Source: Pseudomonadota bacterium
GTDB lineage: Bacteria; Pseudomonadota; Gammaproteobacteria; Burkholderiales; Sulfuriferulaceae
Length of the DNA stretch: 11,750 bases
Direction of reading: 5' to 3'
Assembly (NCBI GenBank): GCA_021790625.1
Contig: JAJYGL010000205.1
Span: 1 to 11,750, forward strand
In this document: positions 6,646-11,750 of the stretch, one piece after another
How the letters are laid out: each line of letters starts with the position of its first letter
Numbering within the stretch: the stretch's first letter is position 1
Made by a program: the position numbers and the translations under genes
The notes under the pieces: generated by a model
Told to the model about the DNA's origin: nothing
Database searches by the model: none
The model's input: only the letters and a program-made list of their open reading frames with translations

Positions 6646-6674
6646 TTGACATACTCTACATGACGCAATAAAAT
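6646..6674 (+). promoter_or_regulatory. near-consensus sigma70 promoter for the DUF486 gene
   Basis: TTGACA (6646-6651), a 17-bp spacer and TAAAAT (6669-6674) form an 11/12 match to the sigma70 consensus. Transcription would start near 6681, leaving a leader of about 19 nt before the ATG at 6700. An AGG (6690-6692) lies at proper ribosome-site distance. Confidence 0.75.
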
Positions 6675-6699
6675 TTACTATTATTCATTAGGTTACGAT

Positions 6700-7059
6700 A
6701 TGATATCCCAATATGGTGTTATGATGAAAACCATTTTTTTGCTCTGCTGTTCCAATGTGTTCATGACCTTTGCCTGGTACGGACATCTGAAAAACCTGCA
6801 ACGTGCGCCACTGATCGTGGCTATTTTGGCCAGTTGGGGCATTGCCTTTTTCGAATATGCGCTACAAGTGCCGGCCAATCGTATCGGCTATCAGCATTTC
6901 AGCCTGGCGCAATTAAAAATCATGCAAGAAATCATCACCATGTGCGTATTCGCCATTTTTGCGGTCTGGTATATGCATAAACCATTGAGCATGAATTACC
7001 TGTATGCCGCCCTGTGCATGACAGGTGCTGCCTTTTTTATTTTTCGGGATGCTGTGTAA
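6700..7059 (+). CDS. DUF486 (DMT-like) small membrane protein
   Basis: A 119-residue protein with about four hydrophobic helices, matching the DUF486 family, whose usual N-terminus resembles MKTI-LL--SN-FMTFAWYGHL as seen here at residues 9-26. The central 'ASWGIAFFEYALQVPANRIGY' and later 'LKIMQEIITMCVFAIFAVWYM' segments are also family-typical. It resembles half of a drug/metabolite transporter and probably works as a dimer in the inner membrane; its substrate is unknown. The ATG at 6700 has an AGG at good spacing; ATG 6721 or 6724 would give the shorter form common in relatives. Its last 23 bases overlap the convergent DUF1415 gene. It has its own strong promoter. Confidence 0.85.
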   Translation: MISQYGVMMKTIFLLCCSNVFMTFAWYGHLKNLQRAPLIVAILASWGIAFFEYALQVPANRIGYQHFSLAQLKIMQEIITMCVFAIFAVWYMHKPLSMNYLYAALCMTGAAFFIFRDAV

Positions 7060-7591
7060 ACAAATGTTGCCAACCGGCAAGCCCCAATTCACGCAAGGTT
7101 TGTATGTTTCTACCATAAATGGCTTCAGCATCCGGGAAGGATTGCACTGCCCGGTCGATACTCGCCTCACGAATCAGGTGCCAAATGGGGTAAGGCGCGC
7201 GATTGGTATAATTTTCAATGTCATCGAGTCGAGTATTGGCGAATTGGAACCGTGGGTGAAAACTCACCACCTGAAACGCATCGTTAAATTCTTCGGCATC
7301 GGTGATTTGATCGACCAGTTCCAACACATCATTGAACACATAAAAATCACTGAACATATCCGGAAAAATCAGTAGGGTCGTATCTGTTTCTTCCGGTGAA
7401 GTTTCGCGCAGATGACGCAATTCCAGCAACAACTCTTCTAGCGCCATTTCCAGGTTTGTGGCCTTGCTCACCACATATCGAATCTGGTTTTTGATGTGTA
7501 CACTTTTCGCAAATGGACACAGATTAAGCCCAATAACTGCTTTTTCCAGCCAAACGCGCACATCGGCCACCACCTGTTGTTCGTCGTTCAT
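7037..7591 (-). CDS. DUF1415 family protein
   Basis: A 184-residue soluble protein with no signal peptide or membrane segment. It matches DUF1415 through GLNLCPFAK near the N-terminus (about residues 22-30), 'TTLLIFPDMFSDFYVFND' in the middle and 'VVSFHPRFQFANT' followed by 'NRAPYPIWHLIRE'. The function of the family is not established. The start at 7591 is supported by an AAGGA sequence at good spacing and by the N-terminus MNDEQQ; an in-frame codon at 7636 would overlap the upstream gene by 43 bases and is unlikely. Two bases separate it from the stop of the methyltransferase-like gene. It is the last gene of the mutY operon and overlaps the DUF486 gene tail-to-tail by 23 bp. Confidence 0.87.
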   Translation of the reverse strand: MNDEQQVVADVRVWLEKAVIGLNLCPFAKSVHIKNQIRYVVSKATNLEMALEELLLELRHLRETSPEETDTTLLIFPDMFSDFYVFNDVLELVDQITDAEEFNDAFQVVSFHPRFQFANTRLDDIENYTNRAPYPIWHLIREASIDRAVQSFPDAEAIYGRNIQTLRELGLAGWQHLFTQHPEK

Positions 7592-7593
7592 TG

Positions 7594-8076
7594 TCAATCC
7601 TTCTTTTGTCCAAACCAGCGCGCAGTACGCTGGCAATACACTTCGTACGCCTTGCCAAACCGGGCATGAAGATGCGCTTCCTCATGCCGGATGACAGCAT
7701 AACGCATGACTAACCATATCACTGGTGCCAATACCAGCGTCCAGCCATTCTGCCATAAAATGCTGGCAGCAAGGTATAGCAACGCATCCGCGAGATAAAT
7801 CGGGTTGCGGCTAAACGCAAACGGCCCGCTGGATACCAGCGTACTCGCCTGTCCATACGGGTTGACCGTGGTACGATAATGCCAGATAGTCAACACCGCC
7901 CACAACATCAAGCCAATGGAAACCGCCACAACACCCCACGCCAACCAACGCACCAATGTTGGCGTGGTAAAAGCAAGCGTTTGCCAATGCGCCAAATACC
8001 AGCCGACGACAAACCCACTCACATAAACCAATGGCGGAGGAAGCAAGGTTCGTGGTCGTTTTGCAATATCAATCAT
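7594..8076 (-). CDS. isoprenylcysteine carboxyl methyltransferase-like membrane protein
   Basis: From the ATG at 8076 the protein has 160 residues with about four or five hydrophobic segments. The C-terminal half carries the methyltransferase pattern of the ICMT/phospholipid methyltransferase superfamily: GPFAFSRNPIYL (84-95) and RHEEAHLHARFGKAYEVYCQ (130-149). These contribute to S-adenosylmethionine binding in the family. Bacterial members act on unknown small or lipid substrates, not prenylated proteins. The open frame continues to 8232, but this would overlap tatD by 164 bp. ATG 8076 overlaps the tatD stop by only 8 bp and gives a normal N-terminus, so I chose it. It lies between tatD and DUF1415 in a tightly packed operon. 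Confidence 0.82.
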   Translation of the reverse strand: MIDIAKRPRTLLPPPLVYVSGFVVGWYLAHWQTLAFTTPTLVRWLAWGVVAVSIGLMLWAVLTIWHYRTTVNPYGQASTLVSSGPFAFSRNPIYLADALLYLAASILWQNGWTLVLAPVIWLVMRYAVIRHEEAHLHARFGKAYEVYCQRTARWFGQKKD

Positions 8077-8830
8077 GCCAATCCAGTACGGTACGCGTAT
8101 TATCGGTACATGCTGCCACCAGCGCAGCAACGTCCATATCGCGCAAAGCAGCCAGTTCGGACGCAATGCGCGGCAAGTATTCAGGCGAATTACGCTGACC
8201 GACGGCCCATTGTGGCGACATATCCGGCGCATCGGTTTCCAGAACGATACTGCTTAGCGGCAGCGCCTTGACCAGACGATGCAGGTTGAGTGCCCGGCTA
8301 TAAGTCGCTGCACCGCCAAAACCCAATTTGAATCCCATGTCTATCAATCGTTCGGCCTGTTGCAGGCTGCCATTGAAGGCATGCGCGATTCCGCGACGAA
8401 TACCGTGACGGCGTAGCAGCTTGATTCCCGCATCGACGGCATGGCGCAAATGCAACAATACCGGCAAACCATGACTGCGCGCAAGTTCAAGCTGCGCGGA
8501 AAAAAAATATTCCTGTCGAGAGAAATCCAGCCGTTTATCCCAACCATCAAGACCAATCTCGCCTATCGCCAACGGGCGCCGCATACGCAACCATGCGTCG
8601 AGTTGTTGTAAATCAGATTCTTTGTGCTGAGCTTCGTAAACAGGGTGCAATCCCCATGCCGGAAGGCAGGCAGGAAACTGGTCACAAACTGCCTGAACGG
8701 CGGTAAAATTGTCAGCATTTACCGCCGGCACGACCAAATATGCAACGCCTGCTGCCTGCGCACGTGCCAATACATCCGCTCTGTCGACATCAAACTCGTG
8801 CGCATCCAGATGGCAATGGGTATCAATCAT
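8069..8830 (-). CDS. TatD-family metal-dependent hydrolase (DNase)
   Basis: A 253-residue cytoplasmic TIM-barrel amidohydrolase-superfamily protein. The metal ligands are visible: His5 and His7 in DTHCHLD, Glu91 in IGEIGLD, His127 in LLHLRHA, His150 in GIAHAFNG and Asp200 in ETDAPD. Length and motif spacing match the TatD/YcfH/YjjV group, with the closest look to YjjV-type members. TatD proteins are 3'-5' exonucleases or DNases. The ATG overlaps the mutY stop (ATGA, 8830-8827), which suggests coupled expression with a DNA repair glycosylase. The exact paralogue cannot be fixed by eye, so no symbol is given. Confidence 0.92.
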   Translation of the reverse strand: MIDTHCHLDAHEFDVDRADVLARAQAAGVAYLVVPAVNADNFTAVQAVCDQFPACLPAWGLHPVYEAQHKESDLQQLDAWLRMRRPLAIGEIGLDGWDKRLDFSRQEYFFSAQLELARSHGLPVLLHLRHAVDAGIKLLRRHGIRRGIAHAFNGSLQQAERLIDMGFKLGFGGAATYSRALNLHRLVKALPLSSIVLETDAPDMSPQWAVGQRNSPEYLPRIASELAALRDMDVAALVAACTDNTRTVLDWHD

Positions 8831-9864
8831 GATTGCACATCTGCCGCACAGATTTTACGCACAGGCACCGGAATACCCGCCTGTTGCCATTCATTTTCTT
8901 CCGCCCACCATCCTTCGTGTTCCTGTTGTGGCGGCACTGCAAGCTCGATGGACAAAGGCGTGATGGATAAATGACGGTGCGTAAGCAAATGTGTGAAGGG
9001 TTTTCCTTGCGACACGCGCAACGCGGGCACTCCCCATTTCTGTTGACAAAGACCATTTCCATCGGGTTCGGCTTCCAGCCAGGGCAAACACCACATACCA
9101 CCCCAAATTCCACGATCAGGTCTGCGTTCCAGCCAAGCCCGATGCTGATACTGGAACCTTACCAGCCAGACACTCACTTTGGCGACGACAGGCCGCGATT
9201 TTTTTCCCGGCAACATATTGACCCGATTTTCGCATCGGGCAACACAATCGGCGCTGACTGGACAATAATGGCAATCTGGCTGATTGCGAGTACAGATGGT
9301 CGCGCCCAGATCCATGATTGCCTGACTATAAACTGGCATGTCCTCCGCTTGCGGAAGTAAATTTTCCGCCAGTGCGTACAACTGTGCCCGCGCCGGTCGG
9401 GTTTCAGGGTACAAAGCAATACCTGCATGGCGTGACAGTACCCGTTGAACATTACCATCAAAGATAGCCACTCGTTCACCCGCGCAAAATGAAGCAATGG
9501 CCGCCGCAGTCGAAGCGCCCACCCCCGGTAATTGTTGCAATAGCTGACTATTCAACGGAAACTCGCCGTCAAATTGCGCAACAACCATCTGTGCCGCCCG
9601 ATGCAGGTAACGCGCCCTGCTGTAATAGCCCAACCCGCTCCATAAAGCCAGCACATCTTCCATTGTTGCCTGCGCTAAGCTCGACACTTCCGGAAACCGC
9701 GCCACGAAACGCTCAAAATAAGGAATCACGCTGGCAACCTGTGTTTGTTGCAGCATGATTTCGGACAGCCAGACCCGATACGGCGTCCGGTTCAATTGCC
9801 AGGGCAAGTGGTGTCGACCATGCTTGCCCTGCCAGTCAATCAAGCGGTATGAAAAGGTTTGCAT
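8827..9864 (-). CDS. mutY: A/G-specific adenine glycosylase
   Basis: MutY removes adenine mispaired with 8-oxoguanine or guanine in base-excision repair. The 345-residue protein has catalytic Glu35 in SEIMLQQTQV, a helix-hairpin-helix LPGVGASTA (112-120), catalytic Asp136 in FDGNVQRV, and [4Fe-4S] cysteines 191, 198, 201 and 207 with the exact C-x6-C-x2-C-x5-C spacing. The C-terminal about 120 residues form the NUDIX-like 8-oxoG-recognition domain, including 'RPDRGIWGGMWCLPWLE'. All key residues are present. It leads the mutY-tatD-ICMT-DUF1415 operon. The ATG at 9864 lacks a clear ribosome binding site, and an inverted repeat sits directly upstream of it. Confidence 0.96.
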   Translation of the reverse strand: MQTFSYRLIDWQGKHGRHHLPWQLNRTPYRVWLSEIMLQQTQVASVIPYFERFVARFPEVSSLAQATMEDVLALWSGLGYYSRARYLHRAAQMVVAQFDGEFPLNSQLLQQLPGVGASTAAAIASFCAGERVAIFDGNVQRVLSRHAGIALYPETRPARAQLYALAENLLPQAEDMPVYSQAIMDLGATICTRNQPDCHYCPVSADCVARCENRVNMLPGKKSRPVVAKVSVWLVRFQYQHRAWLERRPDRGIWGGMWCLPWLEAEPDGNGLCQQKWGVPALRVSQGKPFTHLLTHRHLSITPLSIELAVPPQQEHEGWWAEENEWQQAGIPVPVRKICAADVQS

Positions 9865-9865
9865 G

Positions 9866-9901
9866 CTGGCAAGTGTAAGACAGTCGCCAATATTTTGCCA
9901 G
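9866..9901. repeat. inverted repeat just upstream of mutY
   Basis: CTGGCAA at 9866-9872 is perfectly inverted as TTGCCAG at 9895-9901, 22 bases apart. The near arm ends two bases before the mutY start codon and covers the ribosome-binding region. In RNA it could form a 7-bp stem hiding that region; as DNA it could be an operator. It may also be chance. Confidence 0.35.
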
Positions 9902-9945
9902 ACATGTAAAGAACCGCTGATTTATCCGTTCTAAGAAAGCACTGA

Positions 9946-10182
9946 TTACAACTTCTGGTGCGACCCATCACAGAATGGTGCGTTCTTGGTCGTCCGGCAG
10001 CCACATAAAAATTGCTTGCCGGCTTCTTTGACAACGAACGCCACCGGGGTAATATCTGTTCCGACATGCGATCCATCACAAAATGGCTGGTTTTTGGAGC
10101 GCCCGCAAGCACACCAATAATATTCACCCGCTTCCAGCTCAACAGCATACGGCATTTTTTGGGTACAAATAGCTTCTGTCAT
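9946..10182 (-). CDS. double CDGSH iron-sulfur protein
   Basis: A 78-residue soluble protein with two CDGSH motifs in tandem. The first uses Cys24, Cys26, Cys35 and His39 (CACGRSKNQPFCDGSH). The second uses Cys60, Cys62, Cys71 and His75 (CGCRTTKNAPFCDGSH). Each fits the 3Cys-1His ligation of a redox-active, pH-labile [2Fe-2S] cluster (mitoNEET family). Two motifs in one short chain is the usual bacterial/miner2-like monomeric design. A strong GAGGAG lies upstream of the ATG at 10182. The upstream yceI gene ends 11 bp before it, so they are probably cotranscribed. No signal peptide is seen, so it should stay in the cytoplasm although its operon partners are in the envelope. Confidence 0.93.
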   Translation of the reverse strand: MTEAICTQKMPYAVELEAGEYYWCACGRSKNQPFCDGSHVGTDITPVAFVVKEAGKQFLCGCRTTKNAPFCDGSHQKL

Positions 10183-10193
10183 GATTAAACTCC

Positions 10194-10763
10194 TCAGTTT
10201 TTAATAGCTTCGACGGGGACTTTGATACGCACTTCATCACCGACCATGGGAACATACGCTTTCATGCCATAATCCGAACGCTGGATGGTCGCGGTAATAT
10301 CGCCGCCACAAGCCATTTTATGCGCCATAGGATGCTCGCCGCAATGAAAATTGTGCACGGTGACATGCAACGGACGTGTAACACCCAACAGGGTAAATTT
10401 TCCGTCTGCGCCTACCACCTTGTCACCATCAAAAATCAGTTTGTCAGATTTGAATGTCATGGTTGGATATTGGGCGACATTAAAAAATGCCGGGCCCGAT
10501 AAATGCTCATTCCATTCAGCGAACCCCATGTCCAATGATTTGGTGTCGATGGTCAAATCCACACTACCAGTTTTGTTGGCAAAATCAAGCGTTACTGTGC
10601 CATGGGTGTCATCAAAACGGCCGCGCTGGGTAGAATAACCCAAATGATTGACCGCAAAAATTGGCCAGGTATGATGCGGGTCTATCGTATACACATCTGA
10701 TGCCGCCAATGCAGATGCACTCATGATTGCCAACAGGGCGCTGGCCAATACTTGTTTCTTCAT
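10194..10763 (-). CDS. periplasmic YceI-family protein (copy 1)
   Basis: A 189-residue precursor. The start ATG at 10763 is set by an AAGGAGA ribosome site and by the signal peptide MKKQVLASALLAIMSASALA, with cleavage near residues 20-22. The mature protein begins SDVYTIDPHHTWPIFAVNHLG and carries 'GRFDDTHGTVTLDF', 'HLSGPAFFNVAQYPTMTFKS' and 'GKFTLLGVTRPLHVTV', the standard YceI lipocalin-like barrel. YceI proteins bind polyisoprenoids or quinone-like lipids in the periplasm. The 'HNFHCGEHPMAHKMACGGD' insert with two cysteines is typical of one YceI subgroup. It follows the other yceI gene by 37 bp. Sequence identity between the two YceI proteins is low by eye, so they are paralogues from different subfamilies and not a recent duplication. 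Confidence 0.93.
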   Translation of the reverse strand: MKKQVLASALLAIMSASALAASDVYTIDPHHTWPIFAVNHLGYSTQRGRFDDTHGTVTLDFANKTGSVDLTIDTKSLDMGFAEWNEHLSGPAFFNVAQYPTMTFKSDKLIFDGDKVVGADGKFTLLGVTRPLHVTVHNFHCGEHPMAHKMACGGDITATIQRSDYGMKAYVPMVGDEVRIKVPVEAIKN

Positions 10764-10800
10764 CGATCGTCTCCTTGAAAAATAAACACGCAACAAACAA

Positions 10801-11349
10801 TTACTGCATCACAACATGAAAATGAATCTTCACCACATCAGCAACCACGGAAGGATCCGCCCATTGCCCGCCGCCAACGCCAAAAGCAGCACGCGATATC
10901 GGCAGATCACCGTCCAACACCAGACCTGCGGCAGACTGATTCGCCGCAAAAACAATCTCCACTTCACGTGACCGGCCCTTGATGCTCAACGCACCATCCG
11001 CTGCGTAGCGACCGTTTCCCAACATCCGAATGCTACGGGAAACAAACTGTGCCTGCGGCCAATGCCGCACGTCAAACCAGTCTTTATCTTTCAAGGTTTC
11101 GTCCATTTCCGGACCACCGGCTGATACACTCGCTGTATCGACTGTCACCACCGCGCTGTCTTTTTGCGGGGCATCCGTATCAAAATGAACTTGCGCAGTA
11201 AAACGGGAAAATTTTCCCGGCACGGCAACGCCCATTTGAGTGGATACGAAAGTGATGTGGCTTTGCGCCATTTGAACCGATTGCCAAGCCTTTGCAAAAG
11301 CCGTCGGCGCCAGAAAACACAATATGATGGCAGCAAGTATATGTTTCAT
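10801..11349 (-). CDS. periplasmic YceI-family protein (copy 2)
   Basis: A 182-residue precursor with a signal peptide MKHILAAIILCFLAPTAFA and likely cleavage after Ala19. The mature part starts KAWQSVQMAQSHITFVSTQMG and has 'GKFSRFTAQVHFD', 'DKDWFDVRHWPQAQFVS' and 'GALSIKGRSREVEI'. This is the YceI pattern of the subfamily usually found next to, or fused with, cytochrome b561. It ends ISRAAFGVGGGQWADPSVVADVVKIHF-type, also typical. An AAGGGG precedes the ATG at 11349. The cytochrome b561 gene stops 5 bp upstream, so the two are almost certainly cotranscribed, as yceJ-yceI are in E. coli. It likely binds an isoprenoid lipid or quinone in the periplasm. Confidence 0.92.
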   Translation of the reverse strand: MKHILAAIILCFLAPTAFAKAWQSVQMAQSHITFVSTQMGVAVPGKFSRFTAQVHFDTDAPQKDSAVVTVDTASVSAGGPEMDETLKDKDWFDVRHWPQAQFVSRSIRMLGNGRYAADGALSIKGRSREVEIVFAANQSAAGLVLDGDLPISRAAFGVGGGQWADPSVVADVVKIHFHVVMQ

Positions 11350-11354
11350 AATTA

Positions 11355-11750
11355 TTAACCCCTTACTTTCGGAAGCACGCGCTGCAACAACCCATCACGC
11401 AACAAAAACTGGTGCTGGATAGCCGCCAGCACGTGCAACCCGACCACGCCAATGAACACATAATTCAATACATGATGAACCGTTTTCAAAGTCTCACCCA
11501 GCGCATGATTGGCTGCCAACAGGTTCGGCAGCGGCCATTTGCCAAACATGACCACCGTAAAACCCGACGCAGAACTCATCAACCAACCGGATAACGGAAC
11601 AAGCAACATCAATCCATACAGCGCCCAATGCGTCGCCCCGGCAATTTTTTCCTGCCATGCCGGCATCCCGCCCGGCAATGCCGGAGGTTGATGCAACAAA
11701 CGCCAGCCGATACGCAAACACCACAATGCCAACACCAGCATCCCCGCCCA
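11355..11750 (-). CDS. cytochrome b561 (partial, 5' end beyond window)
   Basis: The frame stays open to the right edge (WAGMLVLALW), so the first helix and part of the N-terminus are missing; the ATG at 11741 is internal. About 131 residues are seen. They include helices around 'LVLALWCLRIGWRLLH', 'HWALYGLMLLVPLSGWLMSSASG' and 'VHHVLNYVFIGVVGLHVLAAIQHQF', with histidines placed as the heme-b ligands of the prokaryotic b561 family (CybB/YceJ), and the C-terminal 'LLRDGLLQRVLP' typical of it. It is an inner-membrane diheme protein that passes electrons between quinones and partners. Neighbouring yceI copies match the known cybB/yceJ-yceI association. The whole cluster runs leftward from here. 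Confidence 0.93.
   Translation of the reverse strand, partial: WAGMLVLALWCLRIGWRLLHQPPALPGGMPAWQEKIAGATHWALYGLMLLVPLSGWLMSSASGFTVVMFGKWPLPNLLAANHALGETLKTVHHVLNYVFIGVVGLHVLAAIQHQFLLRDGLLQRVLPKVRG

Noticed and set aside
8077..8232. Longer N-terminus for the methyltransferase-like protein
   Set aside because: It would overlap tatD by 164 bp and the added residues are not family-like; ATG 8076 gives a normal overlap and N-terminus.
9905..9932. Possible intrinsic terminator after the CDGSH gene
   Set aside because: Only a 5-bp stem (AGAAC/GTTCT) with a 13-nt loop and TTTA downstream on the minus strand; too weak to call.
10194..11349. Recent tandem duplication of yceI
   Set aside because: The two mature sequences share only the general family pattern, with different loops and C-termini, so they are old paralogues.
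1..11750. CRISPR array, tRNA, rRNA, insertion sequence, prophage, toxin-antitoxin or defence cassette
   Set aside because: No regularly spaced repeats, no cloverleaf with CCA-like ends, no transposase or integrase motifs and no small paired ORFs were seen.

Overview
The window looks like an ordinary chromosomal segment of a Gram-negative bacterium, most likely a betaproteobacterium of the Nitrosomonadales/Methylophilales type. That placement is inference. It rests on moderate GC, NodI/NodJ-like ABC genes in a non-symbiotic setting, DUF1415 and DUF486 proteins, and a cytochrome b561/YceI cluster. There is no mobile element, CRISPR array, tRNA or rRNA, and genes fill nearly all of the sequence.

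Layout from left to right. The 3' end of an EamA/DMT transporter (+) converges on a five-gene minus-strand operon: murI (glutamate racemase), a thioredoxin-like [2Fe-2S] ferredoxin, a COG2945 alpha/beta hydrolase, nodI (ABC ATPase) and nodJ (ABC permease). The last four are joined by overlapping stop and start codons. Divergent from murI, on the plus strand, are aroB (3-dehydroquinate synthase) and lplT (lysophospholipid transporter, MFS).

The only sizeable non-coding stretch is 6468-6699, and it is the most interesting part of the window. It holds a probable minus-strand small RNA of about 95 nt: a sigma70-like promoter, two hairpins flanking an exposed CU-rich anti-Shine-Dalgarno segment, and a strong intrinsic terminator. 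An 18-bp palindrome covers the sRNA -10 box. Facing it is a near-consensus plus-strand promoter for a DUF486 membrane protein, and a second palindrome lies between the two -35 boxes.

The DUF486 gene overlaps tail-to-tail with a minus-strand operon mutY - tatD - isoprenylcysteine-methyltransferase-like gene - DUF1415, again with overlapping or near-abutting junctions. The right end is a second minus-strand operon: cytochrome b561 (cut by the window edge), two different periplasmic YceI proteins, and a small protein with two CDGSH iron-sulfur motifs.

Functionally the window mixes cell-wall and aromatic precursor synthesis (murI, aroB), envelope lipid and export functions (lplT, nodIJ, EamA), base-excision repair (mutY), and an envelope redox/isoprenoid-binding module (cytochrome b561, YceI x2, CDGSH). 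Nothing seen amounts to a defence or mobile system. The candidate sRNA with its palindrome-controlled divergent promoters is the best lead for something undescribed.
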